From Hyphomicrobium sp. CS1BSMeth3 (GTDB taxonomy: Bacteria > Pseudomonadota > Alphaproteobacteria > Rhizobiales > Hyphomicrobiaceae), in the NCBI RefSeq assembly GCF_900117415.1, contig NZ_FPEI01000004.1:496001-560000 (forward strand): DNA of 64,000 nucleotides, read 5' to 3'. The position numbers and the translations under genes are program-made. How positions within the stretch are numbered: position 1 is the stretch's first letter; each line of letters starts with the position of its first letter. Below the pieces are notes generated by a model, which had not been told where the DNA came from, ran no database searches, and saw nothing but the letters and a program-made list of their open reading frames with translations. Below are positions 56,856 through 64,000 of the stretch, piece by piece.

Positions 56856-58445
56856 TCACCCCCAGAGCGTCAACGCGATCACCACGAGCGCCAGCGCGCC
56901 AACCCAGAGTGCGACGCGACTCCACCGCCCTTGCCGCGCGTCGGCCGCGGCAAGCCGCTCGACGGTCTCGTCATCGAGCCGCACGCCGCTCCGTGCCGCT
57001 TCGGCAAGCGCAACGAGCGTCCGCTCCGCCTGTCCCAGCAGCGCCGGCACATCACCGAGCAGGCGCCCGATCTCTGATGCCCCTTCGCGCGCGTCCTTGA
57101 GCGCGCCGGCCGGGCCAAGATTGCTCTCGACCCACTCGCGCGCGATGGGCTCGGCCGCCGTCCAGATGTCGAGGTTCGGATCGAGGCCGCGCGCGACGCC
57201 TTCGACGACCACCATGGTCTTCTGCAGGTTGATCAGCTCGGGCCGGGTCTGCATGTCGAAGACCTCGGTGTAGGCGAAGAGCTGCCCGAGCAGATCCGCC
57301 ATGGAGATCTCGCCCGCCGAGCGGCCCTGAATAGGCTCGCCGATCGCGCGGAGCGCCTGCGCAAAGACCTCGACGGGATGATGCGGCGGCACGTAGCCGG
57401 CCCAGAAGTGCACCTCCGCGGCGCGGCGGTAGTCGCGCGTGATGATGCCGTGCAGGATCTCGGCGAGGAAGCGACGCTCCTTGGGACCAAGCCGTCCCAT
57501 GATGCCGAAATCGACGGCGACGACATTGCCCTGGCGATCGACGAGCAGGTTCCCCTGGTGCATGTCGGCATGGAAGAAGCCGTCGCGCATGGCATGGCGC
57601 AGGAAGGACTGCAGCACGGTGAGGCCCAGTGCGCGGCGATCGAGCCCTGCCGCTTCGAGGCGCGCCGTATCGGCGATCGGAATGCCGTCGATCCACTCAA
57701 GCGTGAGCACGCGCTTCGAGGTCCGCTTCCAGTCGACCGTCGGTACGCGGAAGCCGGTATCGCCCTTGATGTTCTCGGCCATCTCGGAGATCGCGGCCGC
57801 CTCGAGACGCAGATCCATCTCGATCTCGGTCGTGCGTGCGAGCGTCTCGACGACGGCGACGGGCCGCAAGCGCCGCGTCGGCGGATGAAAGCGCTCGATC
57901 ATGCGCGCGGCGAAGAAGTAACTGTCGAGATCGCGCTTGAAACGGCGCTCGACACCGGGCCGCAGCACCTTCACCGCGACCTCGCGCCGTTCCCCGTTCT
58001 CGACGACCACCGCCTTGTGCACCTGGGCGATCGACGCCGCGGCCACGGGCGGCCCGAACTCGACGAAATGATCCTCGACGCGGCCGCCGAGCGCAGCCTC
58101 GATCGCGGCGCGCGCCTCGGCTTGCGAGAAGGGCGCCATGCGGTCCTGCAGATTGGCGAGGTCGCGCGCGAGGTCCGGCCCGATCACGTCCTGGCGCGTC
58201 GCGAGGAACTGCCCGAGCTTGACGTAGCTCGGCCCGAGCCGGGTCAGGGCGGCACTGACGCGCGCGTCCGCGCTCTCTCCCCGCCGGAAAGGCCAGGCCA
58301 GAGCCCGCACCGGCCACGTCGCCGCCCGGGCGATCCTGAGCGGCCAGGGCACGGGCACGCCCTGCGGCACGAAACGCACCCCGTACTGGGCGAGGACCAG
58401 CCCGGCGCGCGAGAGGCGCAGAAAATTGAGGATCGGGCCGGCCAT
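56856..58445 (-). CDS. ubiB: ubiquinone biosynthesis kinase-like protein UbiB (ABC1 family)
   Basis: Encodes 529 residues. The atypical kinase domain has the KxGQ motif in LGPSYVKLGQFLATRQD, the Ala-rich loop PVAAASIAQVHKAVV in place of a Gly-rich loop, KVLRPGVERRF with the Lys, and FHADMHQGNLLVDRQGNV then VDFGIMGRL. The C-terminus has one or two membrane helices (GALALVVIALTLWG). UbiB supports coenzyme Q synthesis, probably by extracting precursors from the membrane. In other genomes it follows ubiE; here it is alone. Confidence 0.94.
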   Translation of the reverse strand: MAGPILNFLRLSRAGLVLAQYGVRFVPQGVPVPWPLRIARAATWPVRALAWPFRRGESADARVSAALTRLGPSYVKLGQFLATRQDVIGPDLARDLANLQDRMAPFSQAEARAAIEAALGGRVEDHFVEFGPPVAAASIAQVHKAVVVENGERREVAVKVLRPGVERRFKRDLDSYFFAARMIERFHPPTRRLRPVAVVETLARTTEIEMDLRLEAAAISEMAENIKGDTGFRVPTVDWKRTSKRVLTLEWIDGIPIADTARLEAAGLDRRALGLTVLQSFLRHAMRDGFFHADMHQGNLLVDRQGNVVAVDFGIMGRLGPKERRFLAEILHGIITRDYRRAAEVHFWAGYVPPHHPVEVFAQALRAIGEPIQGRSAGEISMADLLGQLFAYTEVFDMQTRPELINLQKTMVVVEGVARGLDPNLDIWTAAEPIAREWVESNLGPAGALKDAREGASEIGRLLGDVPALLGQAERTLVALAEAARSGVRLDDETVERLAAADARQGRWSRVALWVGALALVVIALTLWG

Positions 58446-58660
58446 GGCGTGGGGCAGTCCGTTGAGTGGCGTGATGCAGCAGGTGGCGGACGTTTGCCAC
58501 GATCTGCCGGGGCGTCAAGCAGAATGCCTGCGCGCGGTTACAGCGGCATTTTTTCCGCCCGCCCGGCTTGTATGCGCCGCCTCACCATGGATAATCCTCA
58601 TTCGGGGACAATGTGGTGGGCGGCTGGGTACATTGGCGTACCGGCCTGAGGGCGGGGAAG

Positions 58661-59923
58661 GTGAAGAAGAACAAGGGGCGCCGCAAAGCTGACACCCGTC
58701 GGAAGAAGCGCCTGAAGGCCGCGCCGGCGGCGGTCGCGCGCACAAAATTGCCCCCGGTCAGCGCACCTCAAACACAGCCTCCGCGCTCAGCGACGCCACC
58801 AGCCGCGCGGCGGCTGTCGATCGACTGGCCGGCACTCGCAATCCTCGTGGTGCCACTCGCGATCATGGCGCTGCTCGAGAGCCTCATGAGCCCGCCGAAG
58901 CCGATCGCACCGCCGCCCACAGCCTGGTATGGCGATCTTTCGCGGGAAGCCATGCCAGTATTCCCGGAACCCTCGAACCATGCCGCACTTGCGCCGGCCG
59001 AGGCTCCGCTCCCCCCTTGGCACGGCAAGCTCGCGCTCGAAGCCATGCCCCTTTTTCCCGAGCCGACGAACCATGTCGCGCGGGCGCCCGTCGAGCCGCC
59101 GCCGGCTCCATGGCATGGTGAGCTCGCGCTCGAGGCCATGCCTCTGTTTCCCGAGCCGACCAATCACGCCGCCCTCGTCCCGGTCGAACCGCCGCCCGCG
59201 CCCTGGCACGGCGACCTCGCCATCGAGGCCATGCCGATCTTCCCCGAGCCGACGAACGCTCGCGTCGCGCCGCCGGCCGTTGCAGCCCTTCCTCCGCCGA
59301 TATGCGTGCCCGAGGCGCCCAGCGCAGCCGTAAGCGTACCGCCCTCCAACTTCGGCCGCGCCATCTCCGCCGCGGCACGCGCGCAGACGGAGGACTTCGT
59401 CATCTACAATGCGCGCTATTTTCACATTGCCTATCCCGGCGGCGACACCCAGGCGCTCTATGGCGTCTGCACCGATGTCGTCATCCGCGCCTACCGCGCG
59501 CTCGGCATCGACCTGCAGGAGCTGATCCACACCTCGCGCCTCGGCCGCGGCGACCCGAGCATCGACCATCGCCGTGTCGAGGTCGTGCGCCGCTTTCTCA
59601 CGCGCCACGGCACGAGCCTCGCCATCTCCGAGTTCGCCGAGGACTACCGGCCGGGCGATATCGTCACCTATCACCGGCCGGAAGGGCGCATCTCGCAGTA
59701 CCATATCGCCGTTGTGACGGATCAGATCGCGCCCTCGGGCCGGCCGCTGATCGTGCACAATCGCGGCTGGGGCCCGCAGGTCGAGGATGCGCTCTTCGTC
59801 GATCGCATCACCGGCCACTACCGCCTCTCGCGCGAGCAGGTCGAGGCCTTCCAGCGCACGCGCGCGCCGCGTGTGAGCGACCGCCGCCGCACGGCCGACG
59901 TTTCCAGCACGACGCGCCGCTGA
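58661..59923 (+). CDS. membrane-anchored DUF1287 (NlpC/P60-like) protein with four tandem 31-residue repeats
   Basis: Encodes 420 residues from a GTG at 58661 (AGGGCGGGG upstream); the frame opens at 58613, so the start is uncertain. The N-terminus is Lys/Arg-rich, followed by one membrane helix at about 58-75 (LAILVVPLAIMALLESLM). Four tandem units of 31 residues follow, each with PWHG.L..EAMP.FPEP.N. The C-terminal about 165 residues are DUF1287, a predicted cysteine peptidase or amidase of the NlpC/P60 clan, with C in LYGVCTDVVIRA, H in QYHIAVVTD and N in IVHNRGWG. I infer a periplasmic wall-modifying enzyme on a repeat stalk. Confidence 0.85.
   Translation: MKKNKGRRKADTRRKKRLKAAPAAVARTKLPPVSAPQTQPPRSATPPAARRLSIDWPALAILVVPLAIMALLESLMSPPKPIAPPPTAWYGDLSREAMPVFPEPSNHAALAPAEAPLPPWHGKLALEAMPLFPEPTNHVARAPVEPPPAPWHGELALEAMPLFPEPTNHAALVPVEPPPAPWHGDLAIEAMPIFPEPTNARVAPPAVAALPPPICVPEAPSAAVSVPPSNFGRAISAAARAQTEDFVIYNARYFHIAYPGGDTQALYGVCTDVVIRAYRALGIDLQELIHTSRLGRGDPSIDHRRVEVVRRFLTRHGTSLAISEFAEDYRPGDIVTYHRPEGRISQYHIAVVTDQIAPSGRPLIVHNRGWGPQVEDALFVDRITGHYRLSREQVEAFQRTRAPRVSDRRRTADVSSTTRR
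58925..59296 (+). repeat. four-unit 93-bp coding tandem repeat
   Basis: The codons for the W of (P)W(H/Y)G recur at 58925, 59018, 59111 and 59204, exactly 93 bases apart. Each unit encodes about 31 residues with the core EAMP.FPEPTN. Units 2 and 3 are nearly identical and units 1 and 4 more diverged; the last is incomplete at its C-terminal end. Repeat number could vary by replication slippage without breaking frame. Confidence 0.9.
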
Positions 59924-59956
59924 GCCGACCGCCCTTTGAATCCGCGCAAACTTGTT

Positions 59957-60051
59957 CCTCCCCCCTTGTGGGGGAGGTTAGGAGGGGGGGATTGCAGAGT
60001 ATCAGCGGTAGGGATTCCCCCCACCCCTAACCCCTCCCCACAAGGGGGAGG
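59957..60051. repeat. long imperfect inverted repeat between convergent genes
   Basis: Left arm at 59957-59993 (starts CCTCCCCCCTTGTGGGGG) and right arm at 60014-60051 (ends GGGGGAGG) are near-exact reverse complements, about 37 bases each, with a 20-base loop. It lies between the stops of two convergent genes, 34 bases after one and 12 before the other, so it may serve as a bidirectional terminator. It belongs to the same type of dispersed palindrome as that at 38796. Confidence 0.8.
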
Positions 60052-60062
60052 GGGATTTCTGG

Positions 60063-61139
60063 CTACGCCGCGCTTCCCGCCGTCACGGCCTTCTCGACCA
60101 CGGACCTGAAATCCGCCGGCGCGATCGTCAGCAGGTCCGGCTTCGAGGCCGCGAAGAAAGCATCCACGGCGGCCCCGACTTCCGAGACCGGCACACCGCG
60201 CAGCGCCGCTTCCAGATCGAGCACCATGCGCGGCGGCGTCACGAAGAAATCGCCGGTCAACAGCAGCTCGCGCACGCGCCGCGCGCCGCCCGCGCCTTCG
60301 AGACGCACATAGGCCGAGACCGTCCCGCCTGCGCCCGTCAGCGACGCCTCGCTCACTTCCGCGCCGCGCGGATCGTCGATCTCGAAGACGAACTCGTCAG
60401 TGCCGATCGTCTCGTCGTGGACCTTCTTCGCGAGCGTCTCCTCGGCTTCGCTCGGCGCGCCTGGCTCGAGTGTGAGCCCGAGCTTCTCGCGGAAGCCCAG
60501 CAGCACCGCCTCCTGCACCTTGGGAATTGCCGGCGCCGTGCCACCGAGCAGCGCCTTCAGCGTCGTGACGCGCTGCTCGGCCTTGTCGAGATCGCGCTTC
60601 TGCAGCTTCGCCGCCGGCACATTCAGGCAGGCCATCATGCGCGCCGGATCGACGTCGATCAGCACCGTGCCCTGATAGAAAAGCGTATCGCCATCGAAGA
60701 AGCCGCCCGTGCCGCAGAGCTTCTGCCCACCGACCTCGATGTCATTGCGCGGCCGGAAGCGCGCCTCGATGCCGAATGTCTGCGAAAGGCCGTGCGCCAC
60801 CGCCTCGCAGATCGCGCGCGTGTAATCGCCGAGCGAGGGCATGGGCAGGCGCTTTCTGGAGAGCACCAGCTCCCAGCCGATCTGTCCCTCGTCGAAGTAA
60901 ATGGCGCCGCCGCCCGTGATCCGCCGCACGAGCCCAATGCCGTTGGCGCGGCAGTGCGCGACCTTCACCTCGTGGCTCATGGCCTGATGGCGGCCGATCA
61001 GTGCTGTCGGTGGAAAGCGCAGGAAACGCACCGTATCGGGGATCTTGCCGGCCTTGTGCAGCTCGATGAGCGCTTCGTCGAAGGCGATCTGCGCACGGCC
61101 ATCGCGCAAGCCGGTATCGATCGTGCGGAATACGGGCAT
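60063..61139 (-). CDS. lipoate-protein ligase A family protein
   Basis: Encodes 358 residues. The biotin/lipoate transferase fold shows RRITGGGAIYFDEGQIGWEL with the R-R-x2-G-G-G loop, FRPRNDIEVGGQKLCGTGGF and a Lys in the QKLCGTG region. It activates lipoate and transfers it to 2-oxoacid dehydrogenase E2 or GcvH domains. The C-terminal about 120 residues are longer than in many simple LplA proteins, similar to the accessory C-terminal domain. Whether it salvages lipoate or serves a special lipoylated partner cannot be decided. Confidence 0.9.
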   Translation of the reverse strand: MPVFRTIDTGLRDGRAQIAFDEALIELHKAGKIPDTVRFLRFPPTALIGRHQAMSHEVKVAHCRANGIGLVRRITGGGAIYFDEGQIGWELVLSRKRLPMPSLGDYTRAICEAVAHGLSQTFGIEARFRPRNDIEVGGQKLCGTGGFFDGDTLFYQGTVLIDVDPARMMACLNVPAAKLQKRDLDKAEQRVTTLKALLGGTAPAIPKVQEAVLLGFREKLGLTLEPGAPSEAEETLAKKVHDETIGTDEFVFEIDDPRGAEVSEASLTGAGGTVSAYVRLEGAGGARRVRELLLTGDFFVTPPRMVLDLEAALRGVPVSEVGAAVDAFFAASKPDLLTIAPADFRSVVEKAVTAGSAA

Positions 61140-61364
61140 GGTCCTCTCCCTGCATCGGGCGCCTGCACGTCCATGCCGGCGGCCACTTATGTTTGAGGTC
61201 GATCATTAGGGGCCCTAGGCCGAATATTCAACAGTTTGAATATGCGCCTCGGCAGCAGAGCTATTTAACCAAGTCGCGCCGATTGGGGCGCTCGTCGTCG
61301 CGCGGCACCTATAGTGGAAGCCTGAGCCACGGGGGTCACACGGGGGATCTTGGATGGAGGCCTC

Positions 61365-62705
61365 ATGTTGCCTGCCAGCTTCCGTGTCATCTTCGCTCTG
61401 GCCCTTGGCCTGCTGCCGCTCCCATCCCTAGCCCAGACGCAGGCGGCCGCGCCCGTCACGCTCTTCGAGAACGTCCGCATCTTCGACGGCAAGGCGGCCG
61501 CACTCTCCCCTCCGTCCCACGTGCTCGTGCGCGGCAACACGATCGAGCGCGTTTCACAGACCCCGATTTCCGCAGAGGCGGGCGCGATCGTCATCAGCGG
61601 CGGCGGGCGCATCCTGATGCCCGGTCTGATCGACGCACACTGGCACGCCATGCTGGTCCGCCTGACGCCCGCGATGATGCTCACCAGCGATGCCGGCTAC
61701 ATAAATCTACAGGCCGGCGCCGAGGCTGCCGCCACCCTCATGCGCGGCTTCACCACGGTTCGCGATCTCGGCGGCCCCTCTTTCGGATTGAAGCGCGCCA
61801 TCGACGAAGGTGTGTTACCCGGCCCGCGCATCTACCCGTCCGGCGCCATCATCACCGTCACCAGCGGGCACGGCGACTTCCGCCAGCTTTCAGAGCTGCC
61901 GCGGAAACCCGGTGGACCGCTGTCACGCGTAGAGCTGCTCGGCGGCAGCATGATTGCCGACAGCCCGGACGAGGTTCGAATGCGCGCGCGCGAGCAGCTC
62001 ATGCAGGGCGCGGCGCTGATCAAGCTCACGGCCGGCGGCGGTGTGGCCTCTCCGTTCAGCCCGCTCGACGTGACCACGTTCAACGAAGCCGAGCTGCGCG
62101 CAGCCGTCGAGGCGGCGGAGAACTGGGGCACCTACGTCTGCACGCACGCCTACACGCCGGCCTCGATCCAGCGGTCGATCGCCGCCGGCGTCAAGTGCAT
62201 CGAGCATGGTCATCTCATGGACGAGGCGACCGCACGGCTCATGGCCGAGAAAGGCATCTGGCTGAGCACGCAACCCTTCCTCGATGTAGCGGGCACCGGC
62301 GGCCTGAGCCCGGCAAACCAGGCGCGCAAGCAGCAGGTCATCAGCGGCACGGAACGGGTCTATGCGCTCGCGAAGAAGTACAAGCTCAAGACGGCCTTCG
62401 GCACGGACATCCTGTTCTCGCAGGCTCTTGCCGCACGGCAGGGCCACATGCTCGTGGACATCACGCGCTGGTACACACCGGCCGAAGCGCTCATCATGGC
62501 GACCTCAGTGAATGCAGAGCTTCTTGCGCTTTCCGGCGCGCGCAATCCTTATCCGGGCAAGCTTGGCGTCGTCGAAGAGGGCGCACTCGCGGACCTGCTG
62601 CTCGTCAATGGCAATCCGCTGGAGAACATCGCGCTGGTCGCCGAGCCCGATAAGAGCTTCCTCATCATCATGAAGGATGGGCGCATCCACAAGAACACTT
62701 TGTAG
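61365..62705 (+). CDS. secreted metal-dependent amidohydrolase
   Basis: Encodes 446 residues from the ATG at 61365, with GGAGG upstream (the frame also opens at a TTG at 61350). A signal peptide (FALALGLLPLPSLAQ) suggests export. The metal site of the amidohydrolase superfamily begins with LMPGLIDAHWHAMLVR (H-x-H), the Lys region is in ALIKLTAGGGVASP, His residues are in CTHAYT and EHGHLM, and Asp lies in FGTDILFS. This matches the imidazolonepropionase/prolidase-like group acting on peptides or lactams. The substrate is unknown. Confidence 0.93.
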   Translation: MLPASFRVIFALALGLLPLPSLAQTQAAAPVTLFENVRIFDGKAAALSPPSHVLVRGNTIERVSQTPISAEAGAIVISGGGRILMPGLIDAHWHAMLVRLTPAMMLTSDAGYINLQAGAEAAATLMRGFTTVRDLGGPSFGLKRAIDEGVLPGPRIYPSGAIITVTSGHGDFRQLSELPRKPGGPLSRVELLGGSMIADSPDEVRMRAREQLMQGAALIKLTAGGGVASPFSPLDVTTFNEAELRAAVEAAENWGTYVCTHAYTPASIQRSIAAGVKCIEHGHLMDEATARLMAEKGIWLSTQPFLDVAGTGGLSPANQARKQQVISGTERVYALAKKYKLKTAFGTDILFSQALAARQGHMLVDITRWYTPAEALIMATSVNAELLALSGARNPYPGKLGVVEEGALADLLLVNGNPLENIALVAEPDKSFLIIMKDGRIHKNTL

Positions 62706-62801
62706 GCTCATGGCATCAAGAGGCCGCCGATTGCTCTGGCGTCACACGGCAGGACAGCTAGATTGATCGCTCGCGGCCCATGACGACCATGAAGGTTCCT
62801 G

Positions 62802-63434
62802 ATGCGCGCAAAACTGCACGCCCTGCTCTCGATCGCGCTCCTCGCCGGCACCATCTTGTCCGCGTCTCCCGCCAGCGCGTTCGAAACGTACAAGATCGTC
62901 GGCGTCCCTGCCGGCGACAGGCTTGTCATCCGCGAGGAGCCGCAGGAAGGCGGCAAGCCGACCGAGTGGGCGGCACTCGGCAACATCCCCGGCAACGCGA
63001 CCAACGTCCTCGGTACGGGCCGCTCGAAGGAGGTCGACAAGCAGCGCTGGTCGGAAGTCGCCTTCAATGGCGTGACGGGCTGGGTGAATGCGCGCTTCCT
63101 CGCCACCGCGGACGATCCGGTGGACCTCAAGGGCGAGACATTTCAGTGCGCCGGCACCGAGCCCTTCTGGGGCGTGACGCTCGCGCCCAAGGAGGGGGAA
63201 TTCTCCGAGCCCGACTCGAATTCCAAGCTCACGACCGCCCGCGTCCAGCCTGCGACCGCGCGCCTTTTCCCGCTCCTCTATCGCCTGCGCAATGAAAAGG
63301 GCCAGTCACTTCGGGCGACCGTCTCGCATCAACAGTGGTGTACTGATGGTATGTCGGACTACGACTATGCCTTCCAGGTCCTGCTCTCGGACGACGAGAA
63401 TTTTTACGAGGGCTGCTGCTTTCTGAAACGATGA
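62802..63434 (+). CDS. secreted SH3-like domain protein
   Basis: Encodes 210 residues. A Sec signal peptide (LLSIALLAGTILSASPASAF) leads to an SH3b-like part (TYKIVGVPAGDRLVIREEP ... VAFNGVTGWVNARFL), the fold used for cell-wall attachment. The second half has a repeated F/W-rich pattern CAGTEPFWGVTLAP and ends in QWCTDGMSDYDYAF with a late GCCF. Four cysteines are in the mature part. Function is unknown but an envelope location is likely. Confidence 0.8.
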   Translation: MRAKLHALLSIALLAGTILSASPASAFETYKIVGVPAGDRLVIREEPQEGGKPTEWAALGNIPGNATNVLGTGRSKEVDKQRWSEVAFNGVTGWVNARFLATADDPVDLKGETFQCAGTEPFWGVTLAPKEGEFSEPDSNSKLTTARVQPATARLFPLLYRLRNEKGQSLRATVSHQQWCTDGMSDYDYAFQVLLSDDENFYEGCCFLKR

Positions 63435-63563
63435 GGCCCCGCCCTGATTGTTGCCGTTGAGTAACGCCCGCATCAATTTAGAAGCCTGTCGCAAATATTT
63501 CTTGTTTCAGGCCCAGGCTCCGCCGAGCATTCGATCCACACTCATCCGACATCACGGGGCGTC

Positions 63564-64000
63564 GTGCAAAGCGGACTTGATTACCGTCCGGAGCTAGACG
63601 GCCTGCGCGCCGTCGCCGTCGTCTCCGTCATTCTCTTCCATCTCGGCCTTCCGTACACGCCCGGCGGCTTCGTCGGCGTGGACGTCTTTTTCGTCCTGTC
63701 CGGCTACCTGATCACGCGGCAGATCGCGTGGGAGCTGAGAGAAGGCCGCTTCTCGCTCCTGGATTTCTACGATCGTCGCATCCGCAGGCTCTTCCCGGCG
63801 CTCTTCGTGATGCTTTTCGTCTCGACGATCGTTGCGCTCTTCGTGCTCTTGCCTCGTGATCTGGATGGCTTCGGCGAATCCCTCGTCGCTGCGGCCACAT
63901 CCATCAGCAATTTCTACTTCTGGTCGGAGAGCGGATACTTCGCTCCGGCCGCCGAGACGATCCCGCTCCTTCACACCTGGAGCCTCGCCGTCGAGGAGCA
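63564..64000 (+). CDS. acyltransferase 3 (OafA/YrhL) family protein, N-terminal part (partial)
   Basis: A GTG at 63564 opens a frame that runs to the window edge, 145 codons. It begins VQSGLDYRPELDGLRAVAVV and has the membrane acyltransferase-3 core: R followed by ILFHLG, then GGFVGVDVFFVLSGYLITR and FYDRRIRRLFPALF, with HTWSLAVEE at the end. These enzymes transfer acetyl or other acyl groups to lipopolysaccharide, capsule or small molecules. The ribosome site is modest. The rest lies outside the window. Confidence 0.9.
   Translation, partial: MQSGLDYRPELDGLRAVAVVSVILFHLGLPYTPGGFVGVDVFFVLSGYLITRQIAWELREGRFSLLDFYDRRIRRLFPALFVMLFVSTIVALFVLLPRDLDGFGESLVAAATSISNFYFWSESGYFAPAAETIPLLHTWSLAVEE

Overview
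The window is high-GC DNA from an alphaproteobacterium, most likely of the Hyphomicrobiales (Rhizobiales). Support: a membrane-bound ferritin/VIT1 gene (mbfA) preceded by a match to the Irr iron-control element, an ECF sigma factor/NrsF pair, a ctaC-ctaD-ctaB-ctaG-ctaE aa3 oxidase operon of alphaproteobacterial layout, an rpmH-rnpA-yidC-engB cluster, and short-patch GC-rich inverted repeats typical of this order. Genus cannot be fixed from the sequence. Almost everything is chromosomal and apparently intact; no insertion sequence, prophage or CRISPR array was seen.

Layout. 1-4.4 kb: accessory material: the start of a membrane-anchored SEL1-like protein, a gene-poor stretch, a secreted eight-cysteine peptide divergent from a CadC-like membrane transcription factor with TPRs, a fragment of a DeoR-family regulator, and a Phd/VapC toxin-antitoxin pair. 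4.4-13.3 kb: the centrepiece, a form I (aerobic) carbon monoxide dehydrogenase cluster, coxC-M-S-L-D-E-F-G, with the form I active-site motif AYRCSFR in CoxL. A tRNA-Thr follows. 14-26 kb: metabolic and transport genes (DoxX, CoA-transferase, NTF2-like, MFS, RidA, malate dehydrogenase, glycosyltransferase plus polysaccharide deacetylase, M20 peptidase, DMT exporter). 26.4-29.9 kb: rpmH-rnpA-yidC-engB behind a clear sigma70 promoter. 30.1-35.8 kb: the aa3 cytochrome c oxidase operon, ended by a strong terminator. 35.8-42.6 kb: an asparaginase-like protein lacking the usual catalytic-motif Asp, a three-gene TRAP transporter, a metallo-beta-lactamase-fold lactonase-like protein and malonyl-CoA decarboxylase. 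42.6-44.3 kb: ECF sigma factor, its membrane anti-sigma NrsF, and a divergent Met/Lys-rich MXKDX secreted protein with a matching ECF promoter. 44.3-64 kb: GFA protein, MsrPQ methionine sulfoxide repair, MFS, MbfA, NhaD antiporter, serine hydrolase, DUF2721 protein, a small kinase, enoyl-CoA hydratase and acyl-CoA synthetase, UbiB, a DUF1287 protein with a four-unit 93-bp coding repeat, lipoate ligase, amidohydrolase, an SH3-like secreted protein and the start of an acyltransferase-3.

How it fits together. The cox cluster would oxidise CO and pass electrons to quinone; UbiB contributes to ubiquinone synthesis and the CtaC-E oxidase, matured by CtaB (heme O) and CtaG (CuB), is a possible terminal oxidase for that chain. 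CoxD, CoxE and CoxF are the maturation set for the Mo-Cu cluster, CoxG the likely membrane tether, and CoxC (MHYT sensor plus LytTR DNA-binding domain) the probable CO/O2-type membrane regulator. Iron storage/export (MbfA), periplasmic methionine repair (MsrPQ) and the ECF/NrsF/MXKDX module look like metal and oxidative-stress functions. Functions are from recognised families and motifs in the translated sequence; no database search was possible.
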